DNA of 6,449 nucleotides from an uncultured Eubacteriales bacterium. Its GTDB lineage: Bacteria; Bacillota; Clostridia; Lachnospirales; Lachnospiraceae. Positions 1 through 5,333 of this stretch are shown piece by piece. A program made the translations under genes and the position numbers. The stretch spans positions 1 to 6,449 of the forward strand of contig ONWK01000368.1 in assembly GCA_900321505.1 (NCBI GenBank), written 5' to 3'. Numbering within the stretch: position 1 is the first letter of the stretch; each line of letters starts with the position of its first letter. The notes under the pieces were generated by a model that was given only the letters and a program-made list of their open reading frames with translations, had not been told where the DNA came from and did not search any database.

Positions 1-121
1 ATCCGGAGAGGAAAAGGGCAGAGTCGTCGGGACACTGAAGGCCTTAAATACGCTGAAACGGCGCGAAAAGCTGCAGATGGCGGGAAAGAAGCTGCCGGAA
101 AAGCTCTTCATGTCAGGATAA
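1..121 (+). CDS. cpaF: CpaF/TadA-type pilus assembly ATPase, C-terminal end only
   Basis: Partial gene cut by the left edge. The frame is read from base 2 and gives 39 residues before a TAA at 119-121. The visible tail contains GRVVGTLKALNTL, then REKLQMAGKKLPEKLF. This matches the usual end of CpaF/TadA secretion ATPases, where a glycine-rich strand is followed by a short helix and a final LP..LF motif. Family knowledge: this hexameric cytoplasmic ATPase powers Flp pilus extension together with TadB and TadC. The Walker motifs are outside the window, so the call rests on this tail plus the tadB-tadC genes directly downstream, which is the canonical Tad order. The stop codon is 12 bases from the proposed tadB start, consistent with co-transcription. 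Confidence 0.8.
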   Translation, partial: SGEEKGRVVGTLKALNTLKRREKLQMAGKKLPEKLFMSG

Positions 122-133
122 TGGTAAACAAAA

Positions 134-946
134 ATGAGGATAAAAACAGTTCAACCAAAGTCGGGAGCAAAAATAAAAAATAATCCCCGGGGATATTCGC
201 AAAAAAAGCTTATTCATTATTTTAATCACCTCCCAATCTGCCTGCCGGCCGCTGCAGCGGGGCTGGCAGGTACCCTGGCGGCGGCGCTGCTCTTTTATAA
301 CAAGGCTGCGGGACTGCTGCCGGGGGCATTTGCGGGAATATACATTGCCCGTCTTGTTCAGAAGGAAATGGAGCAGAGGAGGACCAGGAGAAGGAGAGAC
401 GCGCTGAAGAGGCTGCTGATATCCATGGAAACAGGCCTTGAAGCGGGTTATTCCCTTGAAAATGCGGTGTTTGCAGCGGTGGAGGATCTGGGAAGGATAT
501 ACGGCAGGGATACGGATATCGGCGGGCTGCTTGAGGACCTGCGGCACCAGATATTGCTGAGAAAACCGGTCTGGCAGGCCTTTCAGCAGTTCGGGGAGAA
601 AACCGGGCTTGAGGAGGCCGGTGAGCTTGCGCAGGTGCTGAGGGTGCAGCAGCGGGCAGGCGGAAATCTGATACTTACCATGAGAAGCACGGTGGAAAAG
701 CTGCAGGCGGGAATGGAGGTGCAGCAGGAGATAGAGACGGCCATAGCGGAGAAGAAGCTGGAGCAGAGGATAATGACGGTAATGCCGGCGATGATCATTT
801 TATATATGCGCTTTACCAACGGGGCTTATATAGCGCCTCTTTATACAACGGCTGCGGGAAATGTGATCATGACCGTGGCAATGGTGCTGAACATAGCCGG
901 AGATGCGCTGGGGAACAGACTGGTCGGAAAGGATATGACTGTCTGA
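134..946 (+). CDS. tadB: TadB-like inner-membrane platform protein (T2SSF family)
   Basis: A 270-residue protein of the type II secretion F / TadB family, which forms the membrane platform moved by the CpaF ATPase. A basic N-terminal stretch (1-33) is followed by two hydrophobic segments (about 34-55 and 58-75). A cytoplasmic T2SSF domain runs from about 90 to 205, with the typical L..LL.SMETGLEAGYSLENAV start (98-112). Two more membrane segments lie at about 212-227 and 240-258, and the MPAMIILYMRF motif (217-227) is typical of TadB. It sits between cpaF and the tadC-like gene. The start is the weakest part: no good Shine-Dalgarno sequence precedes ATG 134, only AGGA at 115-118, which is 15 bases away. 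Translation may be coupled to cpaF termination. The family call is firm; the exact first codon is less so. Confidence 0.88.
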   Translation: MRIKTVQPKSGAKIKNNPRGYSQKKLIHYFNHLPICLPAAAAGLAGTLAAALLFYNKAAGLLPGAFAGIYIARLVQKEMEQRRTRRRRDALKRLLISMETGLEAGYSLENAVFAAVEDLGRIYGRDTDIGGLLEDLRHQILLRKPVWQAFQQFGEKTGLEEAGELAQVLRVQQRAGGNLILTMRSTVEKLQAGMEVQQEIETAIAEKKLEQRIMTVMPAMIILYMRFTNGAYIAPLYTTAAGNVIMTVAMVLNIAGDALGNRLVGKDMTV

Positions 947-960
947 GAAAGGAAAGAGAA

Positions 961-2310
961 ATGACGGTAATAATGATCTTTATCATCTTGCTTCCTATAC
1001 TGGCGATACTTGCGATCATCAGCAGGAAGCATTTCAGTAAGTATAAGGGAGAACTGTGGTTTGTGCCGCAGATCGCCGGACGGCTGCAAAAAATGGAGGT
1101 ACTGTATGGAAGGTCGCTGGAAGATGCGACCCGGCAGTATGTGGAGCAGGGATTCCGGCACATCCTGATACTTCTGGCGGTTTTGTGGTTCGTGGCACTG
1201 GGTATCTTTATGATGCCCGCCACGGATCCGGCTGAGGGGGAGATACAGCGTCCGGAGGCCGGAAAGTCAGCGGAAAAGATCACCTTGCAGCTGACTGACG
1301 GGACAGATACGGAAGCTTATATCCTGAATGTGGAACCGAGAGAACTGACGGAAGAGGAATTTGCGGCAGCGGCAGACCGGGCGGTCAGTCAGGTGAGAGA
1401 GAAGATGGCAGGTAAAAATGCGGATCTTCAGCATGTAACCGGTGATCTTTCCTTACCTGAACGGGATCCCTCCGGGCTGCTGAAGATAAGCTGGGATACA
1501 GACAGGCTTACGGTCATCAGCAGGAGCGGGGCTGTACATCGCGAGGATCTGGAGGAAGAAACGGTTGTGACCGTAAAAGGTACATTTTCGGATGGGATAC
1601 ATGAAGCATTCCTTGAGGAAAGTGTTACGGTTCTTCCATACAGTGCAACGGAGACGGCCATAGAAAAGGCGATCCGAGAGCTTGGCCGGCTCGAGGAAAA
1701 CAGCAGAAAGGAGGGGAAGCTGCTTCTCCCGGAACAGATCGATAACGTGAATGTAAGCGAGAAGAAGACTACAATCAAAAATACGATCTGCAAATTGTAT
1801 ATTTTCCTGGTTCTTTTTGCCTGCATACTGGCGGTCAGAAAGTTCAGCAGGGAGAAGGAGATATTAAAAAAACGAGATGAAGAGCTGGAAAAGGTATTTT
1901 ACCGCTTTTCTCGAAGGCTTACGCTGCTCATTTCCGCAGGGGAGAATATCCACAGCGCGCTGCTGCAGGCAGCTGCCGTGGAGGAAAGATATCTTTTGCC
2001 GGAGGTGCAGTATGCGATGAACAGGATCGGCACCGGAACCGCTGAGGCAGGTGTTTATGTCCAGCTGGGACGAAGCCTGGGACTGAAGAGTTATATCAGG
2101 CTTTTTTCGACCATAAGTACGGCAGGACCCCGCGGAAGCAGTCAGCTTATGCGGCTGCTGGATCAGGAGGTAAGAGATGCCGAGACCGAGGCCAGGGAAG
2201 AAGCAAAAAAGAAGGGTGAAAAGGCTCAGGAGAAGCTTTTGATCCCCATGGTCCTTCTGATGATCGTTGTGATAGGAATTGTTATTTACCCGGCGGTTGC
2301 CGGGATGTAG
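961..2310 (+). CDS. tadC: TadC-like platform protein with extracytoplasmic Ig-like insertion
   Basis: A 449-residue protein whose C-terminal third is a T2SSF domain (about 312-425, from FYRFSRRLTLLISAGENI through the STISTAGPRGSSQL and AREEAKKKGEKAQEKLLIP segments) ending in a membrane helix (about 424-446). This is the TadC half of the Tad platform. Two N-terminal helices (1-21, 68-85) and a third at 277-293 are visible. Positive charges after helices 1 and 3 place the loop 86-276 outside the cell. Its second half (about 150-226: DLSLPERDPSGLLKISWD, then VISRSGAVHRE and a TVTV-type end) fits the pattern of atrophied bacterial Ig-like (aBig) domains. At 449 residues it is longer than the roughly 300-residue classical TadC because of this insertion. 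Good Shine-Dalgarno AAAGGA (948-953) lies 7 bases before ATG 961, and the gene starts 14 bases after tadB stops. Confidence 0.85.
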   Translation: MTVIMIFIILLPILAILAIISRKHFSKYKGELWFVPQIAGRLQKMEVLYGRSLEDATRQYVEQGFRHILILLAVLWFVALGIFMMPATDPAEGEIQRPEAGKSAEKITLQLTDGTDTEAYILNVEPRELTEEEFAAAADRAVSQVREKMAGKNADLQHVTGDLSLPERDPSGLLKISWDTDRLTVISRSGAVHREDLEEETVVTVKGTFSDGIHEAFLEESVTVLPYSATETAIEKAIRELGRLEENSRKEGKLLLPEQIDNVNVSEKKTTIKNTICKLYIFLVLFACILAVRKFSREKEILKKRDEELEKVFYRFSRRLTLLISAGENIHSALLQAAAVEERYLLPEVQYAMNRIGTGTAEAGVYVQLGRSLGLKSYIRLFSTISTAGPRGSSQLMRLLDQEVRDAETEAREEAKKKGEKAQEKLLIPMVLLMIVVIGIVIYPAVAGM

Positions 2311-2330
2311 TAAAGGAGGATGAGGAGAGA

Positions 2331-2573
2331 ATGGAAAAAGAAAAACAGCTTCAGGCGGAAGAACTTCATCTGGAAGAGATCCCGGAGGAAACCGTTGCGG
2401 ATCCTCCTGCAGCAAAGAGTTCTTTGCGTAATAACAAGGGTGTAGCGGTGGTTGAGATCATATTGATCCTGGTTGTACTGATAGCGCTGGTCATCATTTT
2501 CAGGGATCAGATCATGGCGCTGGTAAATAACATCTGGACGGATATCAACGGAGATGCCAATACGCTCCTTTAA
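2331..2573 (+). CDS. flp: Flp1-like type IVb major pilin
   Basis: An 80-residue prepilin. A hydrophilic, acidic leader of 37 residues ends in NNKG, followed by VAVVE and a long hydrophobic helix (about 38-56, EIILILVVLIALVIIF). Glycine 37 followed by glutamate at mature position +5 (E42) is the class IV prepilin peptidase signature. Mature length would be 43 residues, ending in a short amphipathic tail (DQIMALVNNIW). This is the Flp1-like pilin architecture of Gram-positive Tad loci, and the product is the likely filament subunit. The leader is longer than in many Flp pilins. A very strong Shine-Dalgarno AAAGGAGGA (2312-2320) and a second purine run (2322-2329) precede the start, as expected for a highly made subunit. 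It begins 20 bases after tadC. Confidence 0.9.
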   Translation: MEKEKQLQAEELHLEEIPEETVADPPAAKSSLRNNKGVAVVEIILILVVLIALVIIFRDQIMALVNNIWTDINGDANTLL

Positions 2574-2610
2574 GGAAGATCGGAAAAAAGACCGGAAAAG
2601 ATCATGCGGA

Positions 2611-2617
2611 AGGGAGG
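2611..2617 (+). promoter_or_regulatory. Ribosome binding site that fixes the DUF5702 start
   Basis: AGGGAGG ends directly against a GTG at 2618, leaving no spacing, but lies 6 bases before the in-frame ATG at 2624. The ATG is therefore the better start, two codons inside the longest open frame. Confidence 0.65.
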
Positions 2618-2623
2618 GTGCAT

Positions 2624-4102
2624 ATGAAGGATCATGGCTACATCACTATTTTTATCACGCTGTTACTGGCCTCGATAATTACTCTTTTCACAGCCGTATT
2701 TGTGCTCACGGATGTGCGGAATGCCGAAAACCGCGCGACTATGGCGCTAAGAAGTGCCATGTCATCTGTGAGGGCGGAATATGACCGCTATATATTTGAT
2801 CAGTATCATGTGCTCCTTCTGGACGCTGATATGGATGGGGAAGGAACCGGAAAGCTGGAGGCTCTGGCGGAGGAACGATTGAAAAAGGATCTTGGAGAAG
2901 ATTTTACCGTGGGCGAAACGGCCCTTTCCGGAATGACCAGGATCATGGATAATGATCTGGCTGAATTCAAGGAACAGGTGGAGGCGGCTGTGCCCTATCT
3001 TGCGGCGGATGCAGGAGTCGAGCTTTTAAAGGAAAAGGTGAAGGGAAAAGATACTCCTCTTGACCAGTCTGCCTTTGAAGAGGGTGACAGGGCGGCGCAG
3101 GGAGGGAAGATCGACGGAGATGATGATCTGAAAAAGCTGAAGGAAGAAACGGATAATGAGTCCGGAAATGAGGAAAATGAAGATGAGGATCCTGACGGGG
3201 AAAAGGAAAGAAAGAAGGTTAAGGAAAAGGATCCCAGAATGAAAACAAGGTTGTGGAAGAAGGTCGGAGTGGCATATATGATCGCACCGGACGACCTTGA
3301 ACTAAGCTATGAGGTGCTTAAGAAAGGGACGCTTCCTTCATTTGGGAGGACCGGGTCCTTAATTTTGGACATGGATGCGGGCTTTAACAGCTACGGTAAG
3401 CTGAAAAGACAGACCACGCAGAATTCCGGCTGGCTGAAGGGACTGGAAGCCGGCGGCGCAGGCCTGATATATGCGGGAAACTGCTTTAACTGCCTTACAG
3501 ACCGGGTACAGGAGGATACGGTGCTCTGTCTGGAAATGGAGTATCTTATAGCCGGTGAGACCTCTGACATCGCAAACTATAAAGAGGTGGTGGATGACAT
3601 CCTGGCCATACGCACGGTCTGTAACCTGGCATATCTTCTTACGGATGCGGAGAAGATGGAGATATGTACTGCGATAGCCGAGGCGGCATGTTTTCTCTTC
3701 CCGCCGGCAGCGCCGGTAGTCAAATATCTGATAGCAGGGGCATGGAGCTATATGGAAGCGGTGGCTGACGCGTACAGGCTTGTAAGAGGAAAGAAGGTTC
3801 CGTACCTGAAGAATAAGGAAAACTGGGTCACCGGAATAAACAGCTTCAACGGTTTCGGCAGCGACGAGGAGGACTCGGAGTCGGGACTGAGCTATAAGGA
3901 TTATCTTTATATTCTCTTATCATTGAATATGGATTCGGCCTGGTACCGCATGCTGGATATAATCCAGATAAATGCCAACAGCAAGGCGGAGGAAGGCAGC
4001 CACCTGCTCGATATGAGATATGCCATTACAGCCTTCGGAATGACGGTGGATGTGGAATACGGAGGCCATGTCTTTTCATTGGAAGAAGAGACCGGGTACT
4101 GA
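2624..4102 (+). CDS. DUF5702 domain-containing membrane-anchored protein of the Tad locus
   Basis: A 492-residue protein from ATG 2624. A short charged start (MKDHG) leads into one hydrophobic helix (about 6-28, YITIFITLLLASIITLF), then D.RNAENRA and AEYDRYIFDQYHVLLLD. That is the hallmark opening of DUF5702 proteins, which are regular members of Clostridia Tad loci. A highly charged, low-complexity linker (about 160-207, rich in D, E and K) separates this from the C-terminal part, which carries the LEMEYLIAGETSDIANY segment (about 303-319), an alanine-rich hydrophobic stretch (about 346-385) and the SYKDYLYILL block (423-432). Biochemical function is unknown. The N-terminal G-Y-I-T-I-F helix resembles a pseudopilin, so a surface or pilus-accessory role is inferred. 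It starts 50 bases after flp. The long gap after it could mark a break in the operon or simply the transposon insertion. Confidence 0.85.
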   Translation: MKDHGYITIFITLLLASIITLFTAVFVLTDVRNAENRATMALRSAMSSVRAEYDRYIFDQYHVLLLDADMDGEGTGKLEALAEERLKKDLGEDFTVGETALSGMTRIMDNDLAEFKEQVEAAVPYLAADAGVELLKEKVKGKDTPLDQSAFEEGDRAAQGGKIDGDDDLKKLKEETDNESGNEENEDEDPDGEKERKKVKEKDPRMKTRLWKKVGVAYMIAPDDLELSYEVLKKGTLPSFGRTGSLILDMDAGFNSYGKLKRQTTQNSGWLKGLEAGGAGLIYAGNCFNCLTDRVQEDTVLCLEMEYLIAGETSDIANYKEVVDDILAIRTVCNLAYLLTDAEKMEICTAIAEAACFLFPPAAPVVKYLIAGAWSYMEAVADAYRLVRGKKVPYLKNKENWVTGINSFNGFGSDEEDSESGLSYKDYLYILLSLNMDSAWYRMLDIIQINANSKAEEGSHLLDMRYAITAFGMTVDVEYGGHVFSLEEETGY

Positions 4103-4141
4103 GAACGGATGAACTGTGTTTTCCGGAAAGTGCATTCCATA

Positions 4142-4149
4142 TATAAATC
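4142..4149 (+). repeat. Target-site duplication, left copy (TATAAATC)
   Basis: TATAAATC directly abuts the left terminal inverted repeat and is repeated exactly at 4315-4322, directly after the right one. An 8-bp duplication is the length produced by IS66-type transposition. Confidence 0.8.
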
Positions 4150-4173
4150 GTAACTATTCAGCACCCCCACGAC

Positions 4174-4229
4174 TCCTGCGCTCCGCATCCGGAGCGTAGG
4201 ACGGCCAGAGGCGCCCTGCGCCTTGGCCG
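4174..4229. repeat. Two abutting GC-rich hairpins inside the MITE
   Basis: Hairpin 1 (4174-4201) has a core CGCTCCG / CGGAGCG with a CATC loop, extended to 12 pairs including one G-T. Hairpin 2 (4202-4229) pairs CGGCCA with TGGCCG and AGGCGC with GCGCCT around a CCT loop, with one bulged G at 4208. They touch with no spacer. Confidence 0.8.
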
Positions 4230-4300
4230 CCCCCGGGAAAACATAAAAACCAGTCTGGAAAGCAAGCTTTACATACGTGATTTTTATGTTTTCCCGGGGG
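4230..4300. repeat. Perfect 20-bp hairpin in the right half of the MITE
   Basis: 4230-4249 is the exact reverse complement of 4281-4300 (CCCCCGGGAAAACAT core followed by an A-run), with a 31-nt loop. The A-run and T-run lie inside the stem rather than after it, so this is not a standard terminator. The GGGGG at 4296-4300 can also pair with CCCCC at 4164-4168 of the left end, giving two competing folds. Confidence 0.8.
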
Positions 4301-4314
4301 TGCTGAATAGATAC

Positions 4315-4322
4315 TATAAATC
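4315..4322 (+). repeat. Target-site duplication, right copy (TATAAATC)
   Basis: Exact copy of 4142-4149, directly outside the right terminal inverted repeat of the MITE. Confidence 0.8.
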
Positions 4323-4405
4323 TTAATAAAGACCTCTTCGGGAGAGAGACAGCTGAAGTATGGGAATGCACTGTCCGGAGAACACAGATGGTTAACATCA
4401 GAGCT

Positions 4406-4419
4406 AAAAGGAGTACTCC
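4406..4419 (+). promoter_or_regulatory. tadE ribosome binding site within a palindrome
   Basis: AAAAGGAG (4406-4413) lies 9 bases before ATG 4423 and fixes that start. Its core overlaps the perfect 10-bp palindrome GGAGTACTCC (4410-4419). Confidence 0.7.
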
Positions 4420-4422
4420 GCC

Positions 4423-5259
4423 ATGGAAAAACAAGCGGTAAAAAGAATAAACCGCCGCTGCTTCAATAACCGCGGCACTGCGGTTGTTGAAGCGGCTGTG
4501 GGGGTTACCATATTTCTTTTTGTTTCGCTGGTCCTTTTTCATTTTCTGCATGTGGCGGCGGTTCGCACCGTTGTTTACGAAGCGGCTGTGGAGGCGGCGG
4601 AGTATACTGCGGAGCTTGCGTATCTTGAAAGTACGTTGACCGGGGGTGACGATGAGGAAAAGAAAGCAGGAGCGGCTGAATCATTTCTGGGAAGTGCGTC
4701 ACTTTTGGGGGCGGCGGAGGTCAAACTGCTGTCCTCTCTGGATGAGCCGGAGCTTGTGAGCAGATATATACTCGGCGGAAAGGCGGGGATCATACTCCTG
4801 GGCTCGGAATTCCCCGATGAAAACGGTGATATAGTCCTTCACGTAACATATACGGTCAGGATCGATACACCGCTGCTGCCGACACTGACCTGGGTATTTG
4901 AGGATGAGATATGTCAGAAGCCTTATCTGGGACATAATGTGTCGGATGGAGGAGATCAGGATGACGATGATGAAGATCCTTATGTATATGTGGCCGAAAA
5001 TGGAACGGTGTATCATACATTACGTACGTGTACCCACCTTCTACTGAAGATTAATCTGGGTACGAAAAAATCAGCGGAAGCGTCAGGATACCATGCCTGC
5101 GAATTCTGCGGCGCAGGGGCCGGAGATTATGTACTGATCTGCCCTGAGGGTGAATCATATCATACCAGCGCAAACTGCAGAGGGCTGAAAAGAACCGTAC
5201 ACAGAGTAAGGCTGAGCGAGGTAAAAGGTCTGCCGGCGTGTTCGAGGTGCGGAAAGTGA
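4423..5259 (+). CDS. tadE: TadE-like minor pilin with two C-terminal His/Cys modules
   Basis: A 278-residue protein. A basic 18-residue leader ends NNRG, followed by TAVVE and a hydrophobic helix (about 24-47). Glycine 18 with glutamate at +5 (E23) is the prepilin peptidase signature, and the helix continues into the E-A-A-V-E-A-A-E-Y pattern of TadE. An ectodomain with beta-like segments (about 95-170) is followed by an acidic linker (173-185). Two related C-terminal modules follow. Module 1 (187-230) has YH197-198, C203 and C226-x2-C229. Module 2 (236-278) has YH246-247, C252 and C273-x2-C276. Each offers one His and three Cys, spaced as H-x4-C then C-x2-C, consistent with a zinc-binding module; metal binding is inferred. 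Comparable C-terminal modules are known to me from Lachnospiraceae TadE-like proteins. Role: a minor pilus or surface component. Confidence 0.85.
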   Translation: MEKQAVKRINRRCFNNRGTAVVEAAVGVTIFLFVSLVLFHFLHVAAVRTVVYEAAVEAAEYTAELAYLESTLTGGDDEEKKAGAAESFLGSASLLGAAEVKLLSSLDEPELVSRYILGGKAGIILLGSEFPDENGDIVLHVTYTVRIDTPLLPTLTWVFEDEICQKPYLGHNVSDGGDQDDDDEDPYVYVAENGTVYHTLRTCTHLLLKINLGTKKSAEASGYHACEFCGAGAGDYVLICPEGESYHTSANCRGLKRTVHRVRLSEVKGLPACSRCGK

Positions 5260-5273
5260 CAGGTCATAAGCTT

Positions 5274-5284
5274 TGAATAGTTAC
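5274..5284 (-). repeat. Solo copy of the MITE/IS66-like terminus
   Basis: TGAATAGTTAC is the exact reverse complement of the first 11 bases of the MITE (GTAACTATTCA, 4150-4160). It lies in the 74-bp gap between tadE and the next gene. No partner end is visible nearby, so it could be a remnant end or chance. Confidence 0.45.
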
Positions 5285-5300
5285 AGCTGCTGCATAAGAT

Positions 5301-5314
5301 TTCTCATCTGAGAA
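5301..5314 (+). other. Small hairpin upstream of the second TadE-like gene
   Basis: TTCTCATCTGAGAA is a perfect 6-bp inverted repeat with a 2-base centre (or a 5-bp stem with a 4-base loop). It directly overlaps the start of the purine-rich ribosome binding site AAGAAGGGGG (5313-5322), which lies 11 bases before ATG 5334. No T-run follows it. Confidence 0.4.
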
Positions 5315-5333
5315 GAAGGGGGCGACAAAGAGT

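Larger units (their letters stand above)
4150..4314. mobile_element. IS66-like MITE, 165 bp, non-autonomous
   Basis: The left end GTAACTATTCAGCACCCCC (4150-4168) matches the reverse complement of 4296-4314 (GTATCTATTCAGCACCCCC) at 18 of 19 positions. The element is flanked by a perfect 8-bp direct repeat, TATAAATC. Ends starting GTAA with 8-bp duplications are known features of the IS66 family; assignment to that family is inference from these two features. There is no open reading frame inside, so it could move only with a transposase supplied elsewhere. It sits between the DUF5702 gene and tadE, without breaking a gene. The right end carries GTAT in place of GTAA, which may mark a weakened end. 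The interior is strongly structured (see the hairpin entries). Confidence 0.8.
4114..4387. repeat. Outer inverted repeat, split by a nested MITE
   Basis: The 25-nt arm at 4114-4138 is the reverse complement of 4363-4387 with two mismatches (shared cores CTGTGTT, TCCGGA and AGTGCATTCC). Removing the 165-bp insert and one 8-bp duplication leaves a 101-nt unit with a 51-nt loop. It could fold as a long mRNA hairpin before tadE, or be an older repeat element. No T-run follows either arm, so it is not a classical terminator. Function unknown. Confidence 0.75.

Noticed and set aside
113..547. Open frame on the - strand opposite tadB
   Set aside because: It lies antisense to a well-supported T2SSF gene, has no recognisable domain and no good ribosome binding site.
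2554..2784. 76-codon + strand frame across the flp/DUF5702 junction
   Set aside because: It starts inside flp, overlaps the DUF5702 membrane helix in another frame, and its composition (R, K, C, H-rich) is that of a shifted reading frame.
4230..4300. Rho-independent terminator after the DUF5702 gene
   Set aside because: The stem is strong, but the T-run is within the stem and no T-run follows the 3' arm, so it does not fit the standard terminator form.
4313..4320. TATAAA as a -10 promoter box for tadE
   Set aside because: It is part of the target-site duplication and no -35-like sequence lies about 17 bases upstream (GC-rich TCCCGG there).
3907..4551. 214-codon - strand frame across the MITE and both flanking genes
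   Set aside because: It is antisense to the DUF5702 and tadE genes and crosses a transposon insertion; its openness through the MITE is likely chance.
4488..4592. Direct repeat GAAGCGGCTGTGG at two places in tadE
   Set aside because: It reflects the encoded EAAV motif recurring in the pilin helix region rather than a DNA repeat element.
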